This document shows positions 16,320 through 25,691 of a stretch of DNA of 52,329 nt, piece by piece (position 1 is the first letter of the stretch; every line of letters starts with the position of its first letter). A program made the translations under genes and the position numbers. The DNA comes from JAQVEM01 sp964595565 (lineage in GTDB: Bacteria > Actinomycetota > Humimicrobiia > Humimicrobiales > Humimicrobiaceae): the NCBI GenBank assembly GCA_964595565.1, contig CAZQQX010000009.1, forward strand, positions 1-52,329, read 5' to 3'. The notes under the pieces are model-generated. The model saw only the letters and a program-made list of their open reading frames with translations. It was not told the origin of the DNA and ran no database searches.

Positions 16320-17123
16320 TTAGCCGAGTTCTATAATCTTATTTGAAATATAGGTAAATGCTTCACTGACCGGTGTGCCATTCTTATGTATCTTCAGATA
16401 AACTTTACCCTCATCGCTCAGGCTCATCAGCTCTGTTTCATAAGAAATCCTTCCCAGAAATTCTACACCCATCTCTTCAGCTATTTTCTGGCCCCCGCCG
16501 GTTTTGAAAATATCTATTCTTGCACCGCAATGCGGGCAGATAAAGCCGGACATGTTCTCTACCACTCCTATAAAGGGTATTTTTAGCTGCCGGGCAAACC
16601 TTATGCTTTTTCTGGCATCCAGTACTGCCAGGCTCTGTGGAGTCGTAACTACAATCCCCCCGTTAAGGCCCGGTACCAGCTGGGCTATGCTCAGAGGTTC
16701 ATCACCTGTTCCCGGAGGAGAGTCTATAATCATATAATCAATATTACCCCAGTTAACATCACTCAAAAACTGCCTTATTAACTTCATCTTAAGGGGTCCT
16801 CTCCAGATGACCGGGCTATCCTCGGTCTCTAAAATAGAAGCAGTACTAACCACCTTCATATTATCAAAAGCTTTAATAGGCTCTATTTTATTATCTTTGC
16901 TTACAAGCCTTTCTTTTTCAAGTCCCATCAACTTTATTATATTTGGCCCGTGTATATCTACATCAAGAACCCCGACCTTATAGCCTTTTGCCATAATGCG
17001 ATAAGCAAGATTAACGGCCACCGTGGTTTTGCCAACTCCGCCTTTTCCACTAAAAACCATGAATTTATTTTTTACTCCCGCCATATTGATGGCAATATCG
17101 TCATTTTTCAATTCATTATTCAT
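16320..17123 (-). CDS. mrp: Mrp/NBP35-type iron-sulfur cluster carrier ATPase
   Basis: A 267-residue MinD-fold ATPase of the Mrp/ApbC/NBP35 group that binds and hands over [4Fe-4S] clusters. Walker A is SGKGGVGKTT (residues 25-34), switch regions are DVDIHGPNI and IDSPPGTGDEPLS, and the cluster-binding CPHCG (CxxC) lies in ENMSGFICPHCGAR. AAAGGATG precedes its ATG. It follows the DUF5320 gene and precedes the radical SAM gene. Confidence 0.9.
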   Translation of the reverse strand: MNNELKNDDIAINMAGVKNKFMVFSGKGGVGKTTVAVNLAYRIMAKGYKVGVLDVDIHGPNIIKLMGLEKERLVSKDNKIEPIKAFDNMKVVSTASILETEDSPVIWRGPLKMKLIRQFLSDVNWGNIDYMIIDSPPGTGDEPLSIAQLVPGLNGGIVVTTPQSLAVLDARKSIRFARQLKIPFIGVVENMSGFICPHCGARIDIFKTGGGQKIAEEMGVEFLGRISYETELMSLSDEGKVYLKIHKNGTPVSEAFTYISNKIIELG

Positions 17124-17147
17124 TTATACATCCTTTTAATAATTTTT

Positions 17148-17218
17148 AAGGAAGGGCAGTAAATGCTTAAATGTCTCTTTCCGCATTTAAGACAATTAAG
17201 ATAATACTATCCTTCCTT
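17148..17218. repeat. Nested inverted repeats between mrp and the DUF5320 gene
   Basis: AAGGAAGG (17148-17155) pairs with CCTTCCTT (17211-17218), and inside it CTTAAATG (17166-17173) pairs with CATTTAAG (17184-17191). The transcript of the block would fold here, just ahead of mrp. The T run is on the other strand, so a plain terminator for the block is doubtful; an RNA processing or partial-termination element is possible. Confidence 0.4.
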
Positions 17219-17232
17219 TTTTATAAATCTTT

Positions 17233-17622
17233 TTATTTTTCCTTTTCCTGTTTCCCGGATAATTCATCCATCCTCGTTTTTATCTCATCCAGCTGTCTCT
17301 GCAAATCCTCCGACTGTCTCTTTAAAATTTCCTTTTCCTGTTCGGGTTCTATACCCGGACCAAATGGATACTCGACTACCCCGCCCCAGGCGGGATAACC
17401 TGCATTATATCTATACCATCCTGGAAAACCGGAAGCATAATACCAGTTCCTGTATCCACGACCGCCAGATCCACCTCTGAATCCAGGGCCTCCACCAAAA
17501 CCGGCATATCTTCCCCCGTATGGATTAGTGTTACCCGGAACAGAATAACCGGCACAATACCCGGCACCTCTTCCACTCATTGGACCCATTCCACCAGGTC
17601 CAGTTCCATCTCCTCCTGGCAT
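17233..17622 (-). CDS. DUF5320 Gly-rich protein with coiled-coil tail
   Basis: A 129-residue DUF5320 protein, opening MPGGDGTGPGGMGPMSGRG, continuing with Gly/Tyr/Pro-rich low-complexity sequence, and ending in a coiled coil (EQEKEILKRQSEDLQRQL and onward). It is the first gene after the promoter at 17695-17723, with AAGGAGGATATAA before the ATG. Function unknown; the family is tied to Mrp/NifX/DUF134 clusters. The tail closely resembles that of the Fe-S fusion at 4840. Confidence 0.85.
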   Translation of the reverse strand: MPGGDGTGPGGMGPMSGRGAGYCAGYSVPGNTNPYGGRYAGFGGGPGFRGGSGGRGYRNWYYASGFPGWYRYNAGYPAWGGVVEYPFGPGIEPEQEKEILKRQSEDLQRQLDEIKTRMDELSGKQEKEK

Positions 17623-17679
17623 TTATATCCTCCTTTATATGAAATTTTTCTTAGCTCTAAAATAAAATTCATTTTGAGC

Positions 17680-17723
17680 TTATGACCATAACTAATTTTA
17701 TTTAACATATAACCATAAGTCAA
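17680..17723 (-). promoter_or_regulatory. Promoter with operator-like repeats driving the Mrp/NifX/MetVF block
   Basis: On the leftward strand TTGACT (17723-17718) and TAAAAT (17700-17695) are separated by exactly 17 bases. The likely start of transcription falls in a perfect dyad TTATG-GT-CATAA (17680-17691). A near copy of its 11-base core (TATAACCATAA at 17708-17718 against TATGACCATAA at 17681-17691) lies in the spacer, 27 bases away. Two related sites covering the spacer and the start suggest repression. The regulator is not known; DUF134 is a candidate. Confidence 0.6.
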
Positions 17724-17797
17724 GCATGGATTAAAAACAGGAGACTCAAAAAAATAATATCAATAACAGGCCCGGAATCTTTAATATTTGCTATTTA

Positions 17798-18697
17798 TCA
17801 CCATTTCTTTACCAGATTCACGACTCCGGTAAGACTGGTCTGCCCAATAAACTTTTTTATATTCTTGCCTTTTATTAAAAACTCAGGAGAAATTTCACTG
17901 AGCGGTATTAAAACAAAATTCCTTTCCTCTATACCGGAGTGAGGTATGGTTAAAAAATCAGAATCTATAAACATCTCTCCGTAATATAACAGGTCTATAT
18001 CTATAATTCTCGGCCCATACTTTTTACCCTTTTTGCGTCCAAAACTGTACTCAACCCCTTTCAGGTACCCGAGCATCTCAAAAGGACTGACATCTTTATT
18101 TACCTCTGCCTTCAGAACAATATTATAAAAGTAATCCTGGTTTCTGTAATACATTGGTTCTGTCTGGTATATTGACGATACTTTAATTATATTTATATTC
18201 GGGTTCCTGCCAATCAGACCAACTGCCTTTCTTAAATTATTCTCTTTATTTCCTACATTTGACCCCAGGGACATATAAACATAAACTTTTTCATCTCTGC
18301 TGCTTCCCATCTTATCCCCACTATTGTTTCCTGAATCTTCCTTTTTTAATGTATACATTACACCTGCAGATTCAATATTTTCCTTTATCGGCGGTGATGT
18401 TTTTTCTATTTTTACAAAAACTTTTTCTATCTTATCCGACATCCCCGCGATTTTACTGGCTATAGCCCTGGATAACGTTTCAAGAAGGTTAAACCTCTGA
18501 TTACTATTTATATCCTTTAAAATTTTTATAACCTGGGAATAATTCAGGGTGTCCTCTAAATTATCACTGTTTAAAAGATTATCTTCTTTAAAATCAATTT
18601 CAACATTAAAACAAAAATTCTGGCCACTTTTTTTCTCGCTATCCCTGACCCCGTGGTATCCAAATAAATTAAGATTTTTTATTATTATTTTAAACAT
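17798..18697 (-). CDS. folBK: Bifunctional dihydroneopterin aldolase / HPPK (FolB-FolK fusion)
   Basis: A 299-residue fusion. Residues 1-120 are dihydroneopterin aldolase (LNLFGYHGVRDSEKKSGQNF, then LETLSRAIASKI), and residues 133-299 are 6-hydroxymethyl-dihydropterin pyrophosphokinase (VYMSLGSNVGNKENNLRKAV, QTEPMYYRNQDYFYN and GPRIIDIDLLYYG). Together they make the pterin pyrophosphate for FolP. It is the last gene of the folate/ftsH block, 54 bases after folP. Fused FolB-FolK is seen in several phyla and needs no special explanation. Confidence 0.92.
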   Translation of the reverse strand: MFKIIIKNLNLFGYHGVRDSEKKSGQNFCFNVEIDFKEDNLLNSDNLEDTLNYSQVIKILKDINSNQRFNLLETLSRAIASKIAGMSDKIEKVFVKIEKTSPPIKENIESAGVMYTLKKEDSGNNSGDKMGSSRDEKVYVYMSLGSNVGNKENNLRKAVGLIGRNPNINIIKVSSIYQTEPMYYRNQDYFYNIVLKAEVNKDVSPFEMLGYLKGVEYSFGRKKGKKYGPRIIDIDLLYYGEMFIDSDFLTIPHSGIEERNFVLIPLSEISPEFLIKGKNIKKFIGQTSLTGVVNLVKKW

Positions 18698-18751
18698 CCC
18701 GTAAATAAAGATAATAAATAATTAAATTAAACGGCGCCAATCCAGTTAACT

Positions 18752-19963
18752 TTAAAACCCATCAATTACTCTCTTTGCAACTTTTATAGCCCTCACAGTT
18801 TCCTTTACATCATGCACCCTCAGAATATCTACCCCATTTATGGCCGAGTAAACCGCAACAGCGAGACTCCCCTCAAGACGTTCTTCAACCGGCAGGCCGA
18901 GTATGCCCCCGATTAAAGATTTTCTGGATGCTCCCACCATTACCGGATATCCCAGCATTTTAAATTCATTAATCTTATTTATTATTTCCAGATTATGCTC
19001 CAGCGTTTTCCCAAATCCTATCCCGGGGTCCACAATTATCCTGACATGCTTTATTCCCGAATTTATTGCCATATCAGCCCTTTCTTCGAGATAGTCATAT
19101 ACTTCATCTATCACATTTTTATACACCGGATTTTTCTGCATATTCTCGGGAGTCCCTTTAATATGCATTATAATTACTGAAACATCCCTGCCTGCAATTA
19201 TCCCCGGCATTTTACTATCCATTGAAAGCCCGCTTATATCATTTATAATACGGGCTCCCGCATCTATTGCCCTTTCAGCCACTTCAGAGCGGTAAGTGTC
19301 GGCAGATATTAAAACATCATAATTTTTTTTTATATATTTTATTACAGGTATAATTCTTTTTATTTCTTCCTCCTGACTTACAGGAAGAGAACCCGGCCTG
19401 GTTGACATGCCCCCCACATCAATTATATCGGCGCCTTCGCCTGCCATAGCCTCTGCCCTCGCATACGCCTTATCTTTCTTAAAATAATATCCTCCGTCAT
19501 AAAAAGAATCGGGTGTAACATTTAATATTCCCATTATCACTACATGCTTATTCAGATTAAATTTTTTCTTATCAATTATTAGCTGCCTGCCTTTTTCCAG
19601 CTTATTTAATCTATCCATATAGCTTTTTAGCTCAACTGCCAATTCTTTCAGACCAAAAGGCTGGGATTTAATCTTTCCAATCATACTTTTAATGCTGACC
19701 GTGTTTCCCTGAATAATAATATCTACTATTTTATTTTTCTCTAAAAGCGTGTCAACGGAAGTAACCACGTCCCCGCCCCTGGCAAGCATTTCCTGTTTTA
19801 ATATATTTGCACCAACTGAATTTATTCCTCTGATCTTTATAGAAAGCGGGAATATTTTTCTTACCATTATGTCAGAGCCGGCAAGTGTAGCTCCAATCTT
19901 TCTGTATTCCTTTAAGCCCTCCTGCCGGTTTTTTAGAGTTAGTGCCCTTATTTTAAATTTCAT
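18752..19963 (-). CDS. folP: Dihydropteroate synthase with N-terminal extension
   Basis: A 403-residue protein that joins para-aminobenzoate to the pterin. The catalytic TIM barrel begins near residue 140 (GILNVTPDSFYDGG, IIDVGGMSTRPGS, SADTYRSEVAERAI, IVDPGIGFGKT). The first 135 residues are an additional domain, absent from the E. coli enzyme but known in dihydropteroate synthases of some anaerobes and archaea. It starts 3 bases after folE ends. Confidence 0.92.
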   Translation of the reverse strand: MKFKIRALTLKNRQEGLKEYRKIGATLAGSDIMVRKIFPLSIKIRGINSVGANILKQEMLARGGDVVTSVDTLLEKNKIVDIIIQGNTVSIKSMIGKIKSQPFGLKELAVELKSYMDRLNKLEKGRQLIIDKKKFNLNKHVVIMGILNVTPDSFYDGGYYFKKDKAYARAEAMAGEGADIIDVGGMSTRPGSLPVSQEEEIKRIIPVIKYIKKNYDVLISADTYRSEVAERAIDAGARIINDISGLSMDSKMPGIIAGRDVSVIIMHIKGTPENMQKNPVYKNVIDEVYDYLEERADMAINSGIKHVRIIVDPGIGFGKTLEHNLEIINKINEFKMLGYPVMVGASRKSLIGGILGLPVEERLEGSLAVAVYSAINGVDILRVHDVKETVRAIKVAKRVIDGF

Positions 19964-19966
19964 ATA

Positions 19967-20533
19967 TTATTTTTTCTGGTTTATTAGCGCCATTGCCTCG
20001 GCTCTTGAAGCAGGATTCTCCCTGAATATTCCTCTGACTGCAGAAGTTACGGTTAAAGTATTTGGTTTCTTTACGCCCCTCATGCTCATACATAAATGCT
20101 CGGCCTCAACTATGACCAGAACTCCCCTTGGTTTGATTTTGCTCATTATGGTTTCGGCCACTATTGTAGTAAGTCTTTCCTGAATTTGCAGTCTCTTAGA
20201 AACCACATCAAATACACGCGCAAGTTTACTCAGACCTATAATTTTTCCACTTTTATTTGGGATATAAGCTATATGGGCCCTGCCAACAAATGGGACCATG
20301 TGATGTTCGCATACCGAATAGAAGGGGATATCTTTTACCAGTATCATTTCGTCGTGGTTCTCATCAAACTCCGGGCCCAGCTCACTGGAAGGTTCCTTCC
20401 CGATCCCGCTGAATATTTCTTCATACATATCCGCCACTCTTTCCGGCGTTCTCCTGAGCCCTTCTCTATTGATATCCTCTCCAATACCCTTTATTATTAA
20501 CCTTACTCCCTCTTCTATCATCTTTTTATCCAA
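19967..20533 (-). CDS. folE: GTP cyclohydrolase I
   Basis: A 188-residue zinc enzyme making dihydroneopterin triphosphate, the first step of folate synthesis. Family motifs: LRRTPERVADMYEE, SVCEHHMVPFVGRAHIAYIP (zinc and catalytic residues), GLSKLARVFDVVSKRLQIQERLT and EAEHLCMSMRGV. The start is TTG at 20533 behind AGGAG. Confidence 0.95.
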   Translation of the reverse strand: MDKKMIEEGVRLIIKGIGEDINREGLRRTPERVADMYEEIFSGIGKEPSSELGPEFDENHDEMILVKDIPFYSVCEHHMVPFVGRAHIAYIPNKSGKIIGLSKLARVFDVVSKRLQIQERLTTIVAETIMSKIKPRGVLVIVEAEHLCMSMRGVKKPNTLTVTSAVRGIFRENPASRAEAMALINQKK

Positions 20534-20649
20534 AGGAAAACTCCTATCTAAAATAAAATAATTTTAAAGAAATTATATCGTAAATAATAAGCGATTAAAC
20601 TAAAAAGCTAAAAAATATTTTGAGAACTAACCGGGTTAAAGCTTTACCC

Positions 20650-22587
20650 CTATTTTTTTTCAGCTGCCTTTACGGATTTTTTCTTTGAACTTCTGGTTGC
20701 TTTTTCCTTTATTTTTGAAGCTTCTTTCTCATCTCTTATCTGCTCTACCCTCTTAACTTTTTTGCTTTCTACTTTTGATAATATCTTAAGGATTTCTTCT
20801 CTGGTCAGAGTTTCCTTCTTCATTAACTCACTGGCAAGAACATCCAGGGTCTTCTTATTTTTCATGAGTATCTTCTTTGCATTTTCGTAACAATCCATAA
20901 TTATGTTACGAACTTCTTCATCTATTGCAGAGGCTACCTCATTGCTGTAATGCGGCCTTGAAGCAATCTCCTTGCCCAGGAATACCTCGTCCTCCTCCCC
21001 CTTGAAAGTAATCGGCCCGAGCTTTTTACTCATACCATATTCGGTAATCATTTTTCTCGTAATCTTTGTAGCTCTCTCCAGATCATTTTGAGCCCCGGAG
21101 GTTATATCATTAAAATTCATTTCTTCACTTACCCTGCCCCCCAGAAGCTGGGTAATATTATCTATAAGTTCTCTTTTTGACTTTAAAAACCTGTCTTCTT
21201 CGGGTAAAGTAATCACGTATCCGAGCGCCCTTCCTCTTGATATTATAGATATCTTATGTATTGGGTCGGTATGTGGCAGAACATAGGAAAGTATTGCGTG
21301 CCCGCTCTCATGATATGCAATTATTCTCTTTTCCTCTTCTGATATAATTCTCGTCTTTTTCTCGGGGCCGGCTATCACCCTTTCCACTGCTTCCTCTATC
21401 TCAAACATAGATATTTTTTTCTTATTATGCCTTGCTGCCAGCAGAGAAGCTTCATTAAACAGGTTGGCAAGGTCGGCACCCGTAAATCCAGGTGTCTCCT
21501 TGGCTATGGTTTTTAAATTAACTCCCTTATCCAGTGGTTTACCTCTTGCATGTATTTTAAGTATTCCTTCCCTGCCCAGTAAGTCCGGCCTGTCTACTAC
21601 AATCTGCCTGTCAAATCTTCCGGGCCTCAGAAGTGCGGGGTCAAGGATATCGGGCCTATTTGTAGCAGCAATTAATATAACAGTGCTCTCTATATCAAAC
21701 CCGTCCATTTCAACCAGTAACTGATTTAGAGTCTGCTCCCTCTCATCATGTCCTCCACCCAGTCCGGCGCCTCTATGTCTTCCCACTGCATCAATCTCAT
21801 CCATAAAAATTATTGCCGGCTGATTTGCTTTTGCCTGGTTAAAAAGGTCCCTCACCCTGGAGGCGCCCACGCCAACAAACATTTCAACAAATTCTGAGCC
21901 ACTTATACTATAAAAAGGAACACCGGCTTCTCCGGCTACTGCTCTTGCAAGAAGTGTTTTACCGGTTCCCGGCGGGCCATACAACAGAACACCCTTGGGA
22001 ATTTTTGCGCCCATGGCCTTGAACTTATTCGGATTCTCCAAAAATTCTTCAATCTCTCTTAACTCTTCTATAGCCTCATCAACTCCCGCAACATCTTTGA
22101 ATGTCACCCTCTTTTTACCTTTACCCACCAACCTTGCTTTACTTTTACCAAACTGGAGTACTTTGGAGCCTCCGCCCTGAAGCTGGTTCATCATAAAGAA
22201 GATCAGGCCAAACATTATAACAAAAGGTATCGCACTGACCAGAATCTGTATCCATATTGATTGACCCTGATTATCTACCTTGAAAGGTAAACCATTATCA
22301 AGCAACAACTGGGTAACATTATAATCTTCTAAGAATGACACCTTAAATCTGGTTCCATCCTTTAATTCACCTTCTATTTCATTATCCTCTCCCTTAATTG
22401 TCATGGGTGTTGCGGTGCTTATCCTGTCATTCTCTACCGCCTCAACAAACTCATTTAAATTAAATTCTTCAACAGGAGATGCAAGGAATAGAGGGTTTCT
22501 TAAAATCAAAAAAACCACTACTACAAGCAATATTAGCAAAGCAATATTTTTTAATGCTCTTTTATCAAATCCTTTATTATTTTTCAA
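20650..22587 (-). CDS. ftsH: ATP-dependent zinc metalloprotease FtsH
   Basis: A 645-residue membrane AAA protease. Two membrane helices (residues 12-31 and 112-134) flank a periplasmic segment; Walker A GPPGTGKT is at 204-211, Walker B IIFMDEIDAVG follows, and the zinc motif HESGH is at 426-430. The tail ends in a Lys-rich stretch. It starts with TTG behind AAGGAG. It degrades unassembled membrane proteins and some regulators. The position between hpt and folE is the actinobacterial arrangement. Confidence 0.96.
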   Translation of the reverse strand: MKNNKGFDKRALKNIALLILLVVVVFLILRNPLFLASPVEEFNLNEFVEAVENDRISTATPMTIKGEDNEIEGELKDGTRFKVSFLEDYNVTQLLLDNGLPFKVDNQGQSIWIQILVSAIPFVIMFGLIFFMMNQLQGGGSKVLQFGKSKARLVGKGKKRVTFKDVAGVDEAIEELREIEEFLENPNKFKAMGAKIPKGVLLYGPPGTGKTLLARAVAGEAGVPFYSISGSEFVEMFVGVGASRVRDLFNQAKANQPAIIFMDEIDAVGRHRGAGLGGGHDEREQTLNQLLVEMDGFDIESTVILIAATNRPDILDPALLRPGRFDRQIVVDRPDLLGREGILKIHARGKPLDKGVNLKTIAKETPGFTGADLANLFNEASLLAARHNKKKISMFEIEEAVERVIAGPEKKTRIISEEEKRIIAYHESGHAILSYVLPHTDPIHKISIISRGRALGYVITLPEEDRFLKSKRELIDNITQLLGGRVSEEMNFNDITSGAQNDLERATKITRKMITEYGMSKKLGPITFKGEEDEVFLGKEIASRPHYSNEVASAIDEEVRNIIMDCYENAKKILMKNKKTLDVLASELMKKETLTREEILKILSKVESKKVKRVEQIRDEKEASKIKEKATRSSKKKSVKAAEKK

Positions 22588-22639
22588 ATTTTATAACAAC
22601 TCCTTATCTTTTATCACTTTTTAGATAATAATATAATTA

Positions 22640-23212
22640 CTATTCATTTTCAATATACCCTATAAAAGGGAAATTCCTGTATTTCTCTGCAAAATCAAGA
22701 CCATATCCTACCACAAACTTATTTGGAATATCAAACCCTTTATATTTTATTTTATTTACTGTTTTTCTGGGAACATTCTTATCCAGAAGAGCGCAGACTT
22801 CCATATTTTTTGGATTTCTTGCCTTCAGGTTCTTTACCAGGTAATTCAGCGTCCTGCCGGAATCAACTATATCCTCTATTATTATTACATCCCTGTTTTC
22901 AATGCTAAACTCAAGGTCTTTGGTTATCCTTACAATACCGGAGCTTACCTTTGAATCTCCGTAACTTGATACAGCCATAAAATCAAAAGTAACCGGTATC
23001 TTTATTTCCCTGCAAATATCAGCAACAAATATAAAAGAGCCTCTTAAAACAGATATCAAAACAGGGTTTTTATCCTTATAATCTCTTGTAATCTCCTGGC
23101 CCAGCTCCCTTACTCTTCTGGAAAGTTCCCTTTCACTAATAAGTATCTTTATCCTGGTATTGCCGCATTCAAATACCTTCTCACCATCTATTTTTTCAAA
23201 TTTATACAACAC
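22640..23212 (-). CDS. hpt: Hypoxanthine phosphoribosyltransferase
   Basis: A 190-residue purine-salvage phosphoribosyltransferase. The PRPP loop is VIIIEDIVDSGRTL, with the PVLISVLRGSFIFVADICR region before it and FDIPNKFVVGYGLDFAEKYR after it. The start is GTG at 23212 with GGAG upstream. Between tilS and ftsH, as in actinobacteria. Confidence 0.94.
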   Translation of the reverse strand: MLYKFEKIDGEKVFECGNTRIKILISERELSRRVRELGQEITRDYKDKNPVLISVLRGSFIFVADICREIKIPVTFDFMAVSSYGDSKVSSGIVRITKDLEFSIENRDVIIIEDIVDSGRTLNYLVKNLKARNPKNMEVCALLDKNVPRKTVNKIKYKGFDIPNKFVVGYGLDFAEKYRNFPFIGYIENE

Positions 23213-23279
23213 CGTTACTCCAATTGTATTGAATAATTATATTAAATATTTTTTTTATTAAATCACATAAAATTTAATT

Positions 23280-24791
23280 TTAAAACAACTTTACGTGCAA
23301 AACCTCACTGGTTCCACCGGTTACTTTTACCCTGTTATCAATCCTGTAACCGCCTACCCAGATAATCTTTTCTTTATCTATAAATATCGGGATTAGTTTT
23401 CTCAAATGCAGGGGGATTTTATTATCAACAAAAAAGTCCTGCAACTTTTTTTCCTTTTCCATGCCCAGGGGATAGAACTTATCCCCCTTTTCCCATCTCT
23501 TTACCACAATGGGAGACTTAATTTTACCGTAATCTATAAAAGCTTCCATATTTTTGCACTGTTTTAATTTTATTGTATCTCTATCATATTTTAAAAGTAC
23601 AGCTGACAATGTAAGGTTAAAATATTTTAGCCTCATTCTGGCGCCGATTTTTACCCTTATCTTTTTATTTTCCTCTCTTTCTTTTATATCCGCATCCTTT
23701 TTGAAAAAAAATTTAAATTCATCCGGCAGAAAATCCGGATAACTGATATTAATAAAATATATATAGCTTCCTATCTTTAAAACTCTGATATTCCCCGCGG
23801 GCCGGGCAGTCTTGCTTTCCCCTCCTGATTTGCAAATCCCTAAAATATCATCTACATTCTTAAAACTTATATTTTCCAGGCTGCCGTTTATCATTTCTAT
23901 CGCCGACATTATAATCCTCCTGCGGATGGCTATATTCTCCTCCATTATTTTTGAAACAGGTATTTTTATAAATACAGTACTTTTACCGGCCGCATCTTTT
24001 TTTACAGAGGAAATATCTTTAATCTTTGAAGAAGAATACTCGCCCAGAAAATTATCCTCATCCTTTAAAATAAATAAAGACCTTGAAACATTCCTTTTAA
24101 AAGAACCACCAAAATGCTTTTCAATAAAAGGAACCAGTATATTTCTTATTCTGTTTCTAAAATATATATTCTCTATATTGGTTCTATCCACACAATAAGA
24201 TATCTTTTTCCTATCAAGATAAGAATTAATGTCTTTCCCTGATATTTCAATAAGAGGCCTGATAAACTTACCGGCCACAGGCTTTATACCAGAAATACCC
24301 CTGGTGCCCGCTCCTCTTAACAGGTGCATAAAAAAAGTTTCTATGTCATCATCTGCATTATGGCCCGTGGCAATTTTATCAATATTGTTTTCCTCTGAAA
24401 TCTCCATTAGCTCCCGCAGCCTTATTTCCCTTGCACCCTTTTCGAAAGAAATCCTTTTTAACCTGCACCATTCTTCTACATTTATTCTTTTCTGGAATAA
24501 CTTAATGTCTAATTCCTTATACATTTTCTTTACAAATAATGAATCTTTTGTGGATTCACCATCCCTGGTCATATGGTCAAGGCAGAAACCAAAAAGGGTC
24601 AAATTTAAAGCCGGCCGCAAAAGGTAAAATAAGTAAGTTAAAAATGTAGAATCGGGTCCCCCTGAAACAGAGATTAATATCCTGTCACCCCTTTTTATCA
24701 TATTGCTGGACTCCATAGTTTTTAACGCGCTCAGGATAACCCTATCTCCCAAAAACCCACCATCTTTTATATCTGCAATTTTAAAGTTCAT
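23280..24791 (-). CDS. tilS: tRNA(Ile)-lysidine synthase
   Basis: A PP-loop ATPase that converts C34 of tRNA-Ile(CAU) to lysidine. The PP-loop SGGPDST is at residues 43-49 of the 503-residue form, with FCLDHMTRDGE, ATGHNADDDIETFFMHLLRG and IRPLIEISGKDI. The C-terminal domain has WEKGDKFYPLGM and KLQDFFVDNKIP. I place the start at ATG 24791 with AGGA upstream; the TTG at 24848 would overlap ymdB and has no better ribosome site. Confidence 0.94.
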   Translation of the reverse strand: MNFKIADIKDGGFLGDRVILSALKTMESSNMIKRGDRILISVSGGPDSTFLTYLFYLLRPALNLTLFGFCLDHMTRDGESTKDSLFVKKMYKELDIKLFQKRINVEEWCRLKRISFEKGAREIRLRELMEISEENNIDKIATGHNADDDIETFFMHLLRGAGTRGISGIKPVAGKFIRPLIEISGKDINSYLDRKKISYCVDRTNIENIYFRNRIRNILVPFIEKHFGGSFKRNVSRSLFILKDEDNFLGEYSSSKIKDISSVKKDAAGKSTVFIKIPVSKIMEENIAIRRRIIMSAIEMINGSLENISFKNVDDILGICKSGGESKTARPAGNIRVLKIGSYIYFINISYPDFLPDEFKFFFKKDADIKEREENKKIRVKIGARMRLKYFNLTLSAVLLKYDRDTIKLKQCKNMEAFIDYGKIKSPIVVKRWEKGDKFYPLGMEKEKKLQDFFVDNKIPLHLRKLIPIFIDKEKIIWVGGYRIDNRVKVTGGTSEVLHVKLF

Positions 24792-24834
24792 TTTATCCTG
24801 TCCCGTCTCAGAGCCTGAAATCACCGGGTTATTA

Positions 24835-25623
24835 TTAGATACTGTCAAAGATTAAATTTAATCTTTTTATACTGTTTGCCCTCCCGCTTTTTTTATCAAT
24901 ATCAATTATAACTGCATTAATCATATAGCCATCATCCGAAACTGTGAATTTTTGGGGCATCATGGTTAAAAACCTTTTTAAGATATTTTCCTTTTTCACC
25001 CCGATAACCGAATTATGAGGCCCAACCATGCCCACATCGGTAATATAAGCAGTCCCACCGGGCAGAATTCTCTCATCGGCGGTCTGTACATGCGTATGCG
25101 TACCCAGAACCGCGCTTACTCTTCCATCAAGATACCACCCCATGGCGATTTTTTCAGAAGTGACCTCACCGTGGAAATCCACCACTATCACCGGGGCCTC
25201 ACCTTTAATATGGCTCAATATTTTATCCATACACCTGAAGGGGCAGTCATAATAATCCACAAATATCCTGCCGCAGATATTTATGACTGCAACTTTATTA
25301 TCATTCCTGTCAGAAGTTATATAATAACCATTACCCGGAGTTGATGGAGGAAAATTTGCCGGCTTCAGGAGACGCGGCTGCTCCTGGATATAATCATATA
25401 TTTCCTTTTTCTTATAAATATGATTCCCCGAAGTTACAACATCTATGCCGTTTCCAAGCAGTGTCTTACAGATAACCGGAGTGATTCCTATGCCTCCCGC
25501 CGCATTTTCTCCATTGGCAATCACAAAATCTATATCATTCTCCTCTAAAATTGACGCCAGCTTATTTTTTAAAACTTCCCTTCCCGGTTTCCCAAAAATG
25601 TCTCCTAAAAATAGTACTTTCAA
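24835..25623 (-). CDS. ymdB: YmdB-family metallophosphoesterase
   Basis: A 262-residue protein of the YmdB family (2',3'-cyclic nucleotide phosphodiesterases by the Bacillus member). Motifs: GDIFGKPGREVL, IANGENAAGGIGIT, SGNHIYKKKEI, VDFHGEVTSEKIA, GTHTHVQTADERIL and DVGMVGPHNSVIG. Start TTG with AGAAGGG upstream. It sits directly in front of tilS. Confidence 0.9.
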   Translation of the reverse strand: MKVLFLGDIFGKPGREVLKNKLASILEENDIDFVIANGENAAGGIGITPVICKTLLGNGIDVVTSGNHIYKKKEIYDYIQEQPRLLKPANFPPSTPGNGYYITSDRNDNKVAVINICGRIFVDYYDCPFRCMDKILSHIKGEAPVIVVDFHGEVTSEKIAMGWYLDGRVSAVLGTHTHVQTADERILPGGTAYITDVGMVGPHNSVIGVKKENILKRFLTMMPQKFTVSDDGYMINAVIIDIDKKSGRANSIKRLNLIFDSI

Positions 25624-25691
25624 TTTGTGCCCTTCTAGCTTTTATTTTATAAAAATAATTTTCATATCCCATCTTTTAGCCCCGGCCAACC

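Noticed and set aside
17148..17218. Terminator for the Mrp block
   Set aside because: The U run follows the stem only on the strand opposite to the genes, so I kept it as an inverted repeat.
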